Shown: positions 9,918 to 19,808 of the stretch, one piece after another | Layout of the letters: each line of letters starts with the position of its first letter | How positions within the stretch are numbered: position 1 is the stretch's first letter | Program-made: the position numbers and the translations under genes | Notes under the pieces: model-generated | What the model was told of the DNA's origin: nothing | The model's input: the letters and a program-made list of their open reading frames with translations, nothing else | The model's database searches: none | Assembly: GCF_900142515.1 (NCBI RefSeq) | Contig: NZ_FRBC01000012.1 | Span: 26,123-90,122 of the forward strand | DNA from: Pseudoselenomonas ruminantium | GTDB taxonomy: Bacteria; Bacillota; Negativicutes; Selenomonadales; Selenomonadaceae | Length of the DNA: 64,000 bases | Direction of reading: 5' to 3'

Positions 9918-10234
9918 CAAATCCACCGTTATTGACTTGTTGATAACCAGCTATGATCAAACGACAGTTGTCCCCCCCCGAAAGGACAGATTTAGGCACA
10001 CAAAAAACGCCACAAATTTCCCCGCCCTGTAACGCCAATGTCTTCATACCTATCCCGCCTTTCGCAACGATAACAACTTCAGCAATCATAGTTTTTAATC
10101 TTCGCCCCTTAACAGCAAAATCCTGCCAAGGACGAAATTTTTTCCATCCTGTTATGTATATCGTGCAAAATCAGCCAAAACTTAAGCCCCCATCCTGCAA
10201 TCTGCAAAATGAGAGCCCCTCTACTACTACAATT
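9918..10234 (-). other. 317-base leader/intergenic stretch between hepT and tpsA
   Basis: No conserved gene is visible here. On the minus strand a 59-codon open frame (10047 to 9868) starts with ATG behind a weak GGCGGG site. It is Cys-containing, and its TGA lies just before the 3' arm of the tpsA leader hairpin. I do not recognise the peptide, and it may be chance. No known riboswitch consensus was recognised. The stretch most likely carries the tpsA promoter and 5' leader, but no convincing -35/-10 pair was found. Confidence 0.35.
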
Positions 10235-10579
10235 TTAATCTGTCCCTTGAGAAAGTATTCCACTTAACTGTTCTTTCAATACAGGAAAATCATCCACTAC
10301 CACCTGGTACACATCTTCCATACGCAAAGTCTGATATTTATGTGCTGTGATATCACGAAATCCAGCCACTTGTTTCCATGGAATATCAGGATACCCTGTC
10401 CTCAGTTCATCCGTTACATTCTTTATCAATTCGCCGATATTGATGACAGTCATGCCAATAGCTCTTTTAAGCATTTCATTTTGCAAAAAATTTTCCAAGT
10501 TGCTGTTACCAAGCATTTCTGTGCCAACATTTATCTCTGAAATAATTTTCTGCAAAATAATCTTATCTCTATGCTGCAT
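10235..10579 (-). CDS. hepT: HepT-family toxin (DUF86 HEPN RNase)
   Basis: This 114-residue HEPN-domain protein is the toxin of a MntA-HepT pair. The RNase signature R-x4-H-x-Y is present as RDITAHKY at residues 75-82. In studied pairs the toxin cleaves RNA and is silenced when the MntA antitoxin AMPylates the Tyr of this motif. The start chosen is the ATG at 10579, nine bases after an AGGAGG site inside the end of mntA. An upstream in-frame start at 10606 would overlap mntA more and lacks a site. The 11-base overlap with mntA supports co-expression, antitoxin first. Confidence 0.9.
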   Translation of the reverse strand: MQHRDKIILQKIISEINVGTEMLGNSNLENFLQNEMLKRAIGMTVINIGELIKNVTDELRTGYPDIPWKQVAGFRDITAHKYQTLRMEDVYQVVVDDFPVLKEQLSGILSQGTD

Positions 10580-10850
10580 ACAGGACAACCTCCTGCCCGA
10601 CTTCAATCATATCCGACGCCCTAATCGGCCCATGTATCAAATCAACCTTGTTCTTGAGCAGTTCCTCCAAGTCACATTTCATACTAGAAAGCGTCAGCAA
10701 GGACACTGGCTGGGAAAATTCCACAATTAAATCTACATCACTGTCTTCTTTCGAGGTTCCCGCAGCCTGAGAGCCAAAAAGCGTAACACGGCTGACCGGA
10801 TAACGTAATACCACCTGCAAGACTGCCTCTTTTATCAATGCAATTTGCAT
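10569..10850 (-). CDS. mntA: MntA-family antitoxin nucleotidyltransferase
   Basis: This 93-residue minimal nucleotidyltransferase has the GS (residues 26-27) and D-x-D (residues 38-40, DVD) active-site signature in VTLFGSQAAGTSKEDSDVD. In MntA-HepT modules it neutralises the downstream HEPN toxin by transferring AMP to it. The start at 10850 is chosen because a strong AAAGGGGGG site precedes it. The frame stays open for 31 codons upstream, but that part has no family resemblance. Length is normal for the family. Confidence 0.88.
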   Translation of the reverse strand: MQIALIKEAVLQVVLRYPVSRVTLFGSQAAGTSKEDSDVDLIVEFSQPVSLLTLSSMKCDLEELLKNKVDLIHGPIRASDMIEVGQEVVLYAA

Positions 10851-10962
10851 AGGAAATCCCCCCTTTAGCATCATTTTATCATAGAGAAAAGATTTTTTCC
10901 ATATTTCACTAAGATGCTGCCTTTCCACGCTGACTATGTACAAATCACCCTACCCATGAATA

Positions 10963-10991
10963 TTGATAGCACCTTCATTCTCTGCTATACT
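10963..10991 (+). promoter_or_regulatory. Sigma-70 promoter for the U32 peptidase gene
   Basis: A -35 box TTGATA (10963-10968) and a -10 box TATACT (10986-10991) are separated by exactly 17 bases. They sit about 50 bases upstream of the ATG at 11047, which has an AAAGGGG ribosome-binding sequence. This is one of the best promoter matches in the window. Confidence 0.8.
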
Positions 10992-11046
10992 TATTAGTTG
11001 GGACTTATAATAAAAAACTATATCCAATAAAGGGGTTTGTAATTAA

Positions 11047-12999
11047 ATGATTCTGAATCGTAAATCCGTAGAACTGCTGGCTCCAGCTGGTACCTGGGAT
11101 GCTTTGGTGGCCGGTGTGGAATCCGGCGCTGATGCCTGCTACTTAGGCGGCAAGCATTTCAACATGCGCATGCATGAAGGTGACTTCAACTTTGATGATG
11201 AGATGCTCAAAAAAGCCATCGCCTACACCCATGAACATGGCGTGAAACTCTACATCACGCTGAACAACCTGATAAGTGACGAGGAAATCCCGGCGCTGCG
11301 GGAATATCTGACCTATCTCAATGAAATCCGTCCTGATGCCATTCTGGTGCAGGATTTTGCCGTGCTGGAACTCATCCATGAAATGGGCATCAAGATTCCC
11401 GTGCACACTTCTGTTATGATGAACACCCACAACGAGCACGCCATCGAAAAGCTCAAGGAATACGGCATCACCCGCGTGGTTGTTGGCCGTGAAATGACGC
11501 TCTCCGAGCTGTCCTTGTTCCGTGAGCGCACGGGCATCGAGGTGGAATACTTCATGCATGGCGATATGTGCATGAGCGAAAGCGGCCAATGCATCCACTC
11601 CGGCGTGCTCTTCGGCCAGAGCGGCAACCGTGGCCGCTGCCTGAAGCCCTGCCGCTGGGCTTATCAGCTTATTGACGAAAAGACTGGGGAAGTTCTGGAC
11701 AAGGACAGCGAAGGTGCCTACAAGCTGGCCCTCAAGGATATGTGCATGTACCGCCATATCCCCCAGCTGATTCAGGCTGGCGTTTTCTCCTTCAAGATTG
11801 AAGGCCGCATGCGTCCGGCGCCCTTTATCCGCCGCATTGTCAGCACCTACCGCAAGGCCATCGACGAATACATCGCCGACCCTGCCGGCTGGCAGCCTGA
11901 CGAAGAAGGCTGGAAGAGCCTCTATGAGAACCGCGCCCGTGACTTCACGACCACCTTTGCCTTCGGAGCTACGGACAAGAAGGATATCGGCTTTGACGGC
12001 CAGCGTGAGCCCCGCTTCTTCAGTGATGCAATCAAGGAAGCCGGTTTCCAGGACGAAATCCTCAAGCAGGAACGGGATATTGACAAGTCAAATCCTGACC
12101 ACCGCACACTGAGCGTCCGTGTGGGCACCGTAGCTGCCGCCAAGGCGGTCATCGACAACGGCGCTGATGTGGTTTATGTCGGCGGCGAAGCCTTCCGCCC
12201 CAATAAGCCTTGCTCTTTGAACGATTATGCGGAAGTTATCGCTTATGCCAAGGGCAAGGCAAAAGTCGTCATCAATACGCCGCGCACCACCATGCGCCGG
12301 GAATGCGGCGAACTGGAGCAGTTCTTCACGGCCTTGAAGCAGCGTCCCGAACTCAAGGCTGACGGCCTTATGGTCAGCAACCTTGGCTCCCTGAAGCTGG
12401 CGAAACGCCTGACGAACCTGCCCATTCAGGCGGATTTGTCCTTCAACCTCTTCAACCATCTGGCCGCCAAGTTCCTCAAGGAAAACGGCCTGGTCATGGG
12501 TACGGCTTCCTATGAACTCTCCTTTGAACAGCTACGCGAAATCGTGGAAAGCTCCGAACTGCCCATCGAAGTTGTGGTACACGGCTCCTACGAGTCCATG
12601 ATCTGCGACCACAATATCCCGGGCATGAGCCTGCCTTTCTTCAACGAACTGAACAATCCGGAAGTCCTCGACCGCCGCTATGCCCTGCTCGACAAGGCCG
12701 GTGAAAAGCACTCCCTGCGCATTGACCAGTTCGGCCGCAACCATATCTACTTTGCCAAGGACCTCTGCCTCTATCCGTACCTCAAGAAGTTCAACGGTTT
12801 GGGCGCATACCGCATCGAGGCACAGGATTACACGCCGGAATTTGCCGGCATGGTAACCCGCATTTACCGCAGCGCATTGGATAACCTCGCCGCTGGCAAG
12901 GAAGCCTTCCACGAAGACGACCTCGCCACACTCAAAAAAGGCCCCCGGGAGCTGGGCTTAGGCACTTACCGCTTCCGTCAGAGCCGCAATTCCATTTAA
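11047..12999 (+). CDS. U32 peptidase-family protein (tRNA/rRNA hydroxylation-type)
   Basis: This 650-residue protein of the U32 family opens with the characteristic VELLAPAGTWDALVAGVESG and carries the Cys-containing core GDMCMSESGQCIHSGVLFG...NRGRCLKPCRW, which in several members holds an iron-sulfur cluster. Despite the family name, characterised members (TrhP, RlhA, UbiU/V) take part in prephenate-dependent RNA hydroxylation or ubiquinone synthesis, not proteolysis. A second TIM-barrel-like half begins near residue 355 (SVRVGTVAAAKAVIDNGADV), giving the long two-half form common in Firmicutes. It is first in a two-gene unit with the downstream aminotransferase (22-base gap). The exact substrate cannot be told from sequence. 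Confidence 0.85.
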   Translation: MILNRKSVELLAPAGTWDALVAGVESGADACYLGGKHFNMRMHEGDFNFDDEMLKKAIAYTHEHGVKLYITLNNLISDEEIPALREYLTYLNEIRPDAILVQDFAVLELIHEMGIKIPVHTSVMMNTHNEHAIEKLKEYGITRVVVGREMTLSELSLFRERTGIEVEYFMHGDMCMSESGQCIHSGVLFGQSGNRGRCLKPCRWAYQLIDEKTGEVLDKDSEGAYKLALKDMCMYRHIPQLIQAGVFSFKIEGRMRPAPFIRRIVSTYRKAIDEYIADPAGWQPDEEGWKSLYENRARDFTTTFAFGATDKKDIGFDGQREPRFFSDAIKEAGFQDEILKQERDIDKSNPDHRTLSVRVGTVAAAKAVIDNGADVVYVGGEAFRPNKPCSLNDYAEVIAYAKGKAKVVINTPRTTMRRECGELEQFFTALKQRPELKADGLMVSNLGSLKLAKRLTNLPIQADLSFNLFNHLAAKFLKENGLVMGTASYELSFEQLREIVESSELPIEVVVHGSYESMICDHNIPGMSLPFFNELNNPEVLDRRYALLDKAGEKHSLRIDQFGRNHIYFAKDLCLYPYLKKFNGLGAYRIEAQDYTPEFAGMVTRIYRSALDNLAAGKEAFHEDDLATLKKGPRELGLGTYRFRQSRNSI

Positions 13000-13021
13000 C
13001 ATATTTTAAGGGGACTTTGTT

Positions 13022-14320
13022 ATGGAAAGCAAAAAATTCATTGGCCCTGAGGCCATTATCGAAAAGAAAAAAAAGTACATCATGCCCTGCCTTGGGCATT
13101 TCTATAAAGAGCCGGCCCAGATGGTCAAAGGCTCCATGCAGTACCTTTGGGACAGCACGGGCAAGAAGTATCTGGATATGTATGCCGGCGTGTCCGTCAT
13201 GAACTGCGGCCACTGCAATCCGGAAATCCTGGAGAAGATGAAAGCTCAGATTGATGAATTGCAGCATGTCTGCAATATCTACCTGACGGAAAACTTCGTG
13301 AACCTGGCCGAAAAATTGGCGCAGGTCACGCCCGGCGATCTGCAGAAGTCCTTCTTCTGCTCCACGGGTTCCGAAGCCACCGAAGGGGCCTTCCTGCTGG
13401 CTTCCGTCTACACGGGCAACAGCGAAATCATCGCCCTGCGCCACGGCCTCCACGGCCGCACGAAGCTGGGCATGAGCGTCACAGGCCTCACCATGTGGCG
13501 CACGGACCCCAATCCCGTTGGCGGCATCCACTTTGCCCCCAACCCCAACTGCTATCGCTGCCCCATGAACAAAAAGTTCCCGGAATGCGATTACGCCTGT
13601 GCCAATGCCATCGAAGACCTCATCAAAACGTCCACTTCCGGCAAGCCCGGCGCTTTCATCGCCGAAACCATCCAAGGCAATGCGGGCTGCGTGGTACCGC
13701 CGAAAGGCTACTTCAAGCGCGTCAAGGAAATCCTCGACCAGTACAACACCCTGCTGATCATCGATGAGGTACAGACGGGCTTTGCCCGCAGTGGCAAGAT
13801 GTTTGCCATCGAGAATTATGACGTGGTGCCCGATATCATGTGCATGGCCAAGGCTCTGGGCAATGGCGCGCCGATTTCGGCCTTCATCTCCACGGCCAAG
13901 ATTGCCGACACCTACACCCGTCCCGGCGCTTCCACTCTCGGCGGCAACCCGGTGTCCTCCACTACAGCTATGGCAGTCCTCGATTATATCGAAGAACACA
14001 AGCTTATGGAAAACGCCGCCGCCCGCGGTGAGCAGCTCAGAAACGGTCTGTGGGAGCTGCAGAAGAAGCATCCCGTTATTGGGGATGTGCGCGGCCTTGG
14101 TTTGATGGACGGCGCGGAATTCATCCATGCCGACGGCAGCCCTGCACCGGAAGTCCTCGATGATGTATTGGAAACCCTCAAAGACCGCGGTTTCATCATT
14201 GGCAAGAACGGCGTAGACCGCAATGTCATGGCCTTCCAGCCGCCACTCGTCATCACTGAGGAAAATGTCAATGATGTGCTGAATGCCCTGGATTTGGTAC
14301 TGACCGAAAAGAAACTGTAA
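13022..14320 (+). CDS. Class III PLP-dependent aminotransferase
   Basis: This 432-residue enzyme is a fold-type I, class III aminotransferase (AGXT2/ornithine/4-aminobutyrate group). The PLP lysine is Lys277 in MCMAKALGNGAPISAF, and the cofactor phosphate region STGSEATEGA lies at 114-123. An unusual Cys-containing insert (NPNCYRCPMNKKFPECDYAC, about 174-193) resembles the insert seen in anaerobe homologues annotated as aspartate aminotransferase family protein. The amino donor is unknown. It shares a transcript with the U32 gene upstream and ends at a strong shared terminator. Confidence 0.85.
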   Translation: MESKKFIGPEAIIEKKKKYIMPCLGHFYKEPAQMVKGSMQYLWDSTGKKYLDMYAGVSVMNCGHCNPEILEKMKAQIDELQHVCNIYLTENFVNLAEKLAQVTPGDLQKSFFCSTGSEATEGAFLLASVYTGNSEIIALRHGLHGRTKLGMSVTGLTMWRTDPNPVGGIHFAPNPNCYRCPMNKKFPECDYACANAIEDLIKTSTSGKPGAFIAETIQGNAGCVVPPKGYFKRVKEILDQYNTLLIIDEVQTGFARSGKMFAIENYDVVPDIMCMAKALGNGAPISAFISTAKIADTYTRPGASTLGGNPVSSTTAMAVLDYIEEHKLMENAAARGEQLRNGLWELQKKHPVIGDVRGLGLMDGAEFIHADGSPAPEVLDDVLETLKDRGFIIGKNGVDRNVMAFQPPLVITEENVNDVLNALDLVLTEKKL

Positions 14321-14366
14321 AATCGCAATAAAAAAGAGGCAAATGCCTCTTTTTTTATTGCGATTT
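14320..14366. terminator. Bidirectional intrinsic terminator
   Basis: A near-perfect inverted repeat (AAATCGCAATAAAAAAGAGGC / GCCTC...TTGCGATTT with an AAAT loop) has A and T runs on both sides. It serves the plus-strand aminotransferase and the convergent minus-strand sodium-pump genes. Confidence 0.88.
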
Positions 14367-14369
14367 CAT

Positions 14370-15500
14370 TTACTTGAGCATGGCCAGCATAGTACCAGCA
14401 GCAACAGCCGTACCGATAACGCCTGCCACATTCGGGCCCATAGCATGCATCAGCAGGTAGTTGCCCGGTTTTGCCTTCATGCCTACAACCTGGCTGACGC
14501 GGGCAGCCATAGGCACAGCGGATACACCAGCGGAACCAATCAGCGGATTGATTTTCCAGCCGGACAGACGGCACATGATCTTGCCGAAGAGGACGCCGCC
14601 AGCCGTACCAGCGATGAAGGCCACAAGGCCCAGACCGATGATCAGCAGGGTTTCCGTGCGCAGGAAGTCATCAGCATTCATAGTCATACCGGTACCGGTA
14701 GCCAGGAAAATCGTGACGATGTTGCACAGGGAGTTCTGGGCCGTATCGGACAGACGATCCATAACGCCGGACTCACGGAAAAGGTTACCCAGCATCAAGC
14801 AGCCCAGCAGCGATGCGATAGGCGGCAGGAGCAGGCTGATGATGATAGCAGCCACTATTGGGAAGCAGACGCGTTCGAACTTCGTCACAGGACGGAGCTG
14901 TTCCATGGCGACCTCGCGCTCTTTCTGCGTGGTCAGAAGCTTCATGACTGGCGGCTGGATCAGCGGCACCAGAGACATGTAGGAATAAGCGGCTACGGCG
15001 ATAGCACCTAAAAGATGCGGCGCCATCTGGATGGACAGGTAGATAGCCGTCGGGCCGTCAGCACCACCAATGATACCGATAGCGCCGGCTTCCTGCACCG
15101 TGAAGCCCAAGAGCATTGCCCCCACGAGAGCTACGAACACGCCAATCTGAGCAGCTGCACCTAAAAGCAAGGTAATCGGACGAGCCAGCAGCGGACCGAA
15201 GTCCGTCATGGCACCAATTCCCAAGAAGATAAGCGGCGGGAAAATCTCATTTTCGATACCATAGTGGATGGCCTGCATCAGACCAGGGTCTGTGAAGAAT
15301 CCCGTGCGCGGGAAGTTGGCCAGCACACAGCCAAAGGCGATAGGCCCTAAGAGCAATGGCTCGAATTCCTTGACGATAGCCATATAAAGAAGTAAAAGAC
15401 CGACGAGAATCATGACGCCGTTGCCCATAGTGAACGCAGAAAAACCACTGTCAGCCCAGACAGCCTGCAGGGAAACGACAAATGCATTCAATAATTCCAT
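14370..15500 (-). CDS. oadB: Sodium-translocating decarboxylase beta subunit
   Basis: This 376-residue polytopic membrane protein is the beta subunit of sodium-pumping biotin-dependent decarboxylases (oxaloacetate, methylmalonyl-CoA or glutaconyl-CoA). The family core [15 protein letters not shown] is present at about 145-160, with the paired hydrophobic segments of the family. It decarboxylates carboxybiotin and exports sodium. Which acyl substrate is used depends on the alpha subunit, which is not in the window. The next upstream gene is the small gamma subunit. The symbol follows the family; mmdB or gcdB function is equally possible. Confidence 0.93.
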   Translation of the reverse strand: MELLNAFVVSLQAVWADSGFSAFTMGNGVMILVGLLLLYMAIVKEFEPLLLGPIAFGCVLANFPRTGFFTDPGLMQAIHYGIENEIFPPLIFLGIGAMTDFGPLLARPITLLLGAAAQIGVFVALVGAMLLGFTVQEAGAIGIIGGADGPTAIYLSIQMAPHLLGAIAVAAYSYMSLVPLIQPPVMKLLTTQKEREVAMEQLRPVTKFERVCFPIVAAIIISLLLPPIASLLGCLMLGNLFRESGVMDRLSDTAQNSLCNIVTIFLATGTGMTMNADDFLRTETLLIIGLGLVAFIAGTAGGVLFGKIMCRLSGWKINPLIGSAGVSAVPMAARVSQVVGMKAKPGNYLLMHAMGPNVAGVIGTAVAAGTMLAMLK

Positions 15501-15521
15501 AATAATTCCTCCTTCCCTGCT

Positions 15522-15881
15522 TTAACCCCGGCTCTGCAACGCATTGCGCCCGGAATTTTTCCAATTGTTCCGTTCAAGAGGACGAATGGCCCGGACACTG
15601 CCCGCACCGTACCCCATACTGGCCACTGCGGCAGCAATCACAGCTACCACCTCTGGAGAAATCCCCTCTTCCACAGGCGCCGCCGCCACTACCGGCTCAG
15701 GATCGGCTACAGGTTCTGCCACGGCTGGCGCAGCCTCTTCCTGCGGTGCTGCTTTAGGTTTCGTGGGGTCAATATAATGAATCAGATTGATGACCACACC
15801 TAAGGCGATAAGCACCAAGAACACCACGGTCATGTTAATCAGCATGATGATCAACGGATTGGTTGTTACTGGATGTGACAT
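15522..15881 (-). CDS. oadG: OadG-family sodium pump decarboxylase gamma/delta subunit
   Basis: This 119-residue protein has one N-terminal membrane helix (about 9-32), a Pro/Ala/Glu-rich flexible linker (about 40-75), and a short C-terminal helix EGISPEVVAVIAAAVASMGYG. It ends in RNNWKNSGRNALQSRG, the tail type shared by OadG and MmdD. It stabilises the complex and links alpha to beta. It is the promoter-proximal partner of oadB (21-base gap). Confidence 0.88.
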   Translation of the reverse strand: MSHPVTTNPLIIMLINMTVVFLVLIALGVVINLIHYIDPTKPKAAPQEEAAPAVAEPVADPEPVVAAAPVEEGISPEVVAVIAAAVASMGYGAGSVRAIRPLERNNWKNSGRNALQSRG

Positions 15882-16008
15882 ATACTCACCTCATTCGATT
15901 TTTAGGCATCCCTTGCCCATTTGGATAGATTTACACTAGGTTATTATAACCCATATTTATAAAAAAAGAAATAGATTTTATGTGAATTTTATCTATAGAC
16001 GCAAGTTA

Positions 16009-16788
16009 TCAATCCCATTCCCACTCCTGCAAGCGTTTCACATAAAGATCCTGGAATACCGGATACTCGCCCATCCCTTTGAGACGGGTACGCACCGTAA
16101 TGCCCGCAGCCTGCAGACGGCAAAGCCAGGATTCAGGCTCATCTCCTGCAATATCCTCACTTACATGGCTGCCACCAGAAAGGAGCAAAGGCGCTAACAG
16201 CACCTTTCGCACCCCCTTGCCTTCCAGACGGGCCAAAACATCGGCAAATGACGGGGTATCCGTCGGCTCAATCACGCCGACATGCAAAGGAAAGCCTGTC
16301 TTGTCAGCCAGATCCTGCAGATTCTCATAGGCCGGATTATGCTGATGGGGCGAACCATGCCCCACCAACACCAGTTCCTCATCATGAGACAACGAGAACA
16401 TTTCCTGCACCGCCGCCAGCACATCGGCACCATCAGCATTCTTTTCCATGATGGGACGGGAAACGCCCAACTGGACAAACCTCTGCTGAAAACCTGTGGC
16501 CACCTGGATGACTTTTTTCTCATACTCCTCACCAGCCGTCAAATACCCCGGCTGTATCACCACATGAGTAAAGCCATCGGCCAGCAGGCGTTCCAGAGCC
16601 TCAGGCAGGGAATCCACATGGATGCCCTGCGCCGCCAGTTTCTTCTTGATGAATACCGACGTATAGGCCTGCCGGACTTCAACGTCCGGATAAGCGGCCT
16701 GCAGCCGCTGAGCGGCTGCATCAATGCAGCTATGGCGGGCCTGTTCATTAGCTACGCCAAAGCTCGCAAATAAAATCGCCTTCTTCAT
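16009..16788 (-). CDS. cbiK: Anaerobic sirohydrochlorin cobaltochelatase CbiK
   Basis: This 259-residue class II chelatase inserts cobalt into sirohydrochlorin at the start of the oxygen-independent cobalamin pathway. It opens with KKAILFASFGVANEQAR, and the metal-binding His lie in GFTHVVIQPGYL, VGHGSPHQHN and LLSGGSHVSED. The length matches CbiK. It follows glmM with a single-base gap, so the two are probably co-transcribed; its pathway partners lie 16 kb away in the cbiT-cobK operon. No signal peptide is seen, so a cytoplasmic chelatase is expected. Confidence 0.93.
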   Translation of the reverse strand: MKKAILFASFGVANEQARHSCIDAAAQRLQAAYPDVEVRQAYTSVFIKKKLAAQGIHVDSLPEALERLLADGFTHVVIQPGYLTAGEEYEKKVIQVATGFQQRFVQLGVSRPIMEKNADGADVLAAVQEMFSLSHDEELVLVGHGSPHQHNPAYENLQDLADKTGFPLHVGVIEPTDTPSFADVLARLEGKGVRKVLLAPLLLSGGSHVSEDIAGDEPESWLCRLQAAGITVRTRLKGMGEYPVFQDLYVKRLQEWEWD

Positions 16789-16789
16789 A

Positions 16790-18139
16790 TCAACCCTGCT
16801 CTTTTTTCACAACCTCTGCAATCTCATTGCAGATACGGTCCAGCTGTGCCTGATCCGGGCCTTCTGCCATGACACGGATAAGGGGTTCCGTGCCGGAGGG
16901 ACGCACGAGGATGCGGCCTTCATTGCCCAGCTCTGCTTCCCCCTGAGCGATAGCAGCAGAGATTGCCTCATTCTTCTCCCAGCCTTCTTTGGTAGCCACG
17001 CGGACATTGACCAAAAGCTGCGGATAAGTCGTCATGAGCGCCGTGAGTTCGGATGCCTTGCGGCCGCTGCGCTTCAAGGAAGACAGAACCTGCAGGGCCG
17101 TAATCGGGCCGTCACCTGTAGTGCTGTAATCCGTGAAGATGATATGGCCGGACTGCTCACCGCCAATCTTGTAGCCGCTCTTGAGCATGTTCTCCAGCAC
17201 ATAGCGGTCACCAACCTGCGTTACTTCCACGCGGCCGCCCGCTTCCTTTATGGCCTTGTGGAAACCAATGTTGGCCATGACCGTGGATACAACAGTCTTA
17301 TGCGGCAGGGTGCCCTTCTTGATCATATCCTGCGCACACATCACGAGGATATGGTCGCCATCGATGATCTGGCCTTTTTCGTCCACGCAGAGGCAGCGGT
17401 CAGCGTCACCATCATGCGCGATACCGAAGTCAGCATTGTTTTCCACGACAGCCTTCTGCAGGGATTCCATATGCGTGGAACCGCAGTTGTCGTTGATGTT
17501 GACGCCATTGGGCAGGGCATGGATGACCTTTACCTTGGCACCGAGCTCACGCAGGACCTTGGGCATAACCTCGTAAGCAGCACCATTGGAGCAGTCCAGC
17601 ACGACCTTCATGCCATCAAAGCGTTCCTGACAGGTGCTGATGACAAATTCAATATACTGGTTGAGCAAATCCGTACGGTACTCGATGTGGCCAATGTTTT
17701 CTCCCGTGGGACGGGCCAGATTGTCATCATTTTCCAGCTGATGCACGATAGCTTCGAGTTCATCTTCCACTGCATCCGGCAGTTTGTAGCCGTCACCGCC
17801 GAAGAATTTGATGCCGTTGTCATGGAACGGATTGTGGGAAGCAGAAATCACGATACCAGCCTTGGCTTTATGACGGCGGGCCAGATAAGCGATTGCCGGC
17901 GTTGGAATCACGCCAGCCAGCATGGCACGGCCGCCAGCAGAGCAGATACCAGCCGTCAGCGCTGCTTCAAACATCTCACCGGACAGACGCGTATCACGGC
18001 CGATGAGGATCAACGGCTGCTCGCCATTGTCCCCGCCGAAGTAAATCGTTGCTGCCCGGCCCAGACGATAAGCCAGTTCCGGTGTCAGATCCACATTTGC
18101 CTCACCGCGTACACCATCGGTACCAAATAATCTTGCCAT
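16790..18139 (-). CDS. glmM: Phosphoglucosamine mutase
   Basis: This 449-residue phosphohexomutase converts glucosamine-6-phosphate to glucosamine-1-phosphate for peptidoglycan and lipopolysaccharide precursors. It has the N-terminal LFGTDGVRG, the catalytic serine Ser101 in SASHNPFHDNG, the metal-binding loop DGDADR, and the phosphate-binding RPSGTEPLIRVM near the C-terminus. Length and start are standard for GlmM. The downstream neighbour is cbiK. Confidence 0.96.
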   Translation of the reverse strand: MARLFGTDGVRGEANVDLTPELAYRLGRAATIYFGGDNGEQPLILIGRDTRLSGEMFEAALTAGICSAGGRAMLAGVIPTPAIAYLARRHKAKAGIVISASHNPFHDNGIKFFGGDGYKLPDAVEDELEAIVHQLENDDNLARPTGENIGHIEYRTDLLNQYIEFVISTCQERFDGMKVVLDCSNGAAYEVMPKVLRELGAKVKVIHALPNGVNINDNCGSTHMESLQKAVVENNADFGIAHDGDADRCLCVDEKGQIIDGDHILVMCAQDMIKKGTLPHKTVVSTVMANIGFHKAIKEAGGRVEVTQVGDRYVLENMLKSGYKIGGEQSGHIIFTDYSTTGDGPITALQVLSSLKRSGRKASELTALMTTYPQLLVNVRVATKEGWEKNEAISAAIAQGEAELGNEGRILVRPSGTEPLIRVMAEGPDQAQLDRICNEIAEVVKKEQG

Positions 18140-18258
18140 AATAAAATAAGTCCCCCTGTTTTAAAAATCATGAGTGCTTTGCATATTAAACGCACAAACA
18201 CTAATATCTTATCATATTTTACCTAAATAAACTACTTTTTGAGTCTTATTGTTCACCT

Positions 18259-18298
18259 AAAAATTGCCCTGATCAGTCGATTTGACTGGTCAAGGCAA
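18259..18298 (-). terminator. Intrinsic terminator downstream of pyrR
   Basis: On the minus strand TTGCCTTGACCAGTC pairs with GACTGATCAGGGCAA around an AAATC loop, and five T follow. It lies directly after the pyrR stop and closes the divIVA-lspA-rluD-pyrR transcript. Confidence 0.8.
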
Positions 18299-18302
18299 CC
18301 GC

Positions 18303-18869
<567 letters not shown>

Positions 18870-19808
18870 TTATTGTGCGGCCTTGGCGCGCTTATTGCGC
18901 AGACCGGTCAGAATCTTCTCCATATCAGCAGGCAAAGGTGCCGTAAACGTCATTTCTTCTCTGGTGACAGGATGTGTCAATGTCAGCTGCAAAGAATGCA
19001 GGGCCTGTCCCTGAATCGCAAAGGGAGAGGATTTCTTCGGCCCGTATTTGGGATCATTGACCAAAGGATGGCCAATGCTGGTCATATGGACGCGGATCTG
19101 GTGGGTACGGCCTGTTTCCAGCTTACATTCCACCAGCGTGTACTCCCCGAAACGCTCCAGCACCTTGAAATGGGTTACAGCAGGCTTGCCATTTTCCCGG
19201 ACAATGGCCATCTTCTTGCGGTCAGTGGGATGACGGCCGATATCGCCCTTGATGATGCCCGCTTCTTCCTTGATGTTGCCATAGACAATGGCCCAATAAG
19301 TGCGATGAGCAGCTTTCGTGCGAATCTGTTCGGCCAGATCCAGATGGGCCGTATCATTTTTCGCACAGACCATCACGCCGCTGGTATCCTTGTCCAGACG
19401 GTGCACGATACCGGGACGGATCTCCCCATTGATACCCGACAGATCCTGACAATGATATAACAGCGCGTTGACCAGAGTGCCGCTATACACGCCTGACGCC
19501 GGATGTACCACCATGCCCCGTGCCTTGTTGACCACAATGATATCCTTGTCCTCAAACAGGATGTCCAGAGAGATATCCTCCGGCTCTACGCTGATGGGTT
19601 CAGCTTCGGGCAAGGTTACCTGCACAGCTTCGCCGCCCCGCAGCTTGAAATTTGCTTTGCGCTGCGCACCATCCACCAGCACATGAGCCTGCTCAATGAG
19701 TTTCTGCACATGGGAACGGGATAGCTCCGGGCACTTTTCCACGACGAACACGTCCAGACGCTGCCCCTTTTCTTCTGCGGTAAATACAACGGGTTCCATA
19801 TTATTCAT
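18870..19808 (-). CDS. RluA/RluD-family 23S rRNA pseudouridine synthase
   Basis: This 312-residue pseudouridine synthase has an N-terminal S4 RNA-binding domain (GQRLDVFVVEKCPELSRSHV, then VLVDGAQRKANFKLRGGE) and a catalytic domain with the active-site Asp in IVHRLDKDTSGVMV. It also has the family end motif GRTHQIRVHM. It is equivalent to Bacillus YlyB. I chose the ATG at 19808, which overlaps the lspA stop and sits five bases after a GGA site; a second ATG nine bases later is also possible. Confidence 0.92.
   Translation of the reverse strand: MNNMEPVVFTAEEKGQRLDVFVVEKCPELSRSHVQKLIEQAHVLVDGAQRKANFKLRGGEAVQVTLPEAEPISVEPEDISLDILFEDKDIIVVNKARGMVVHPASGVYSGTLVNALLYHCQDLSGINGEIRPGIVHRLDKDTSGVMVCAKNDTAHLDLAEQIRTKAAHRTYWAIVYGNIKEEAGIIKGDIGRHPTDRKKMAIVRENGKPAVTHFKVLERFGEYTLVECKLETGRTHQIRVHMTSIGHPLVNDPKYGPKKSSPFAIQGQALHSLQLTLTHPVTREEMTFTAPLPADMEKILTGLRNKRAKAAQ

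Noticed and set aside
10100..10125. Sigma-54-like element (TTGGCAGGATTTTGCT on the minus strand) upstream of tpsA
   Set aside because: The spacing between the GG and GC elements is one base too short for a sigma-54 promoter, which tolerates little variation.
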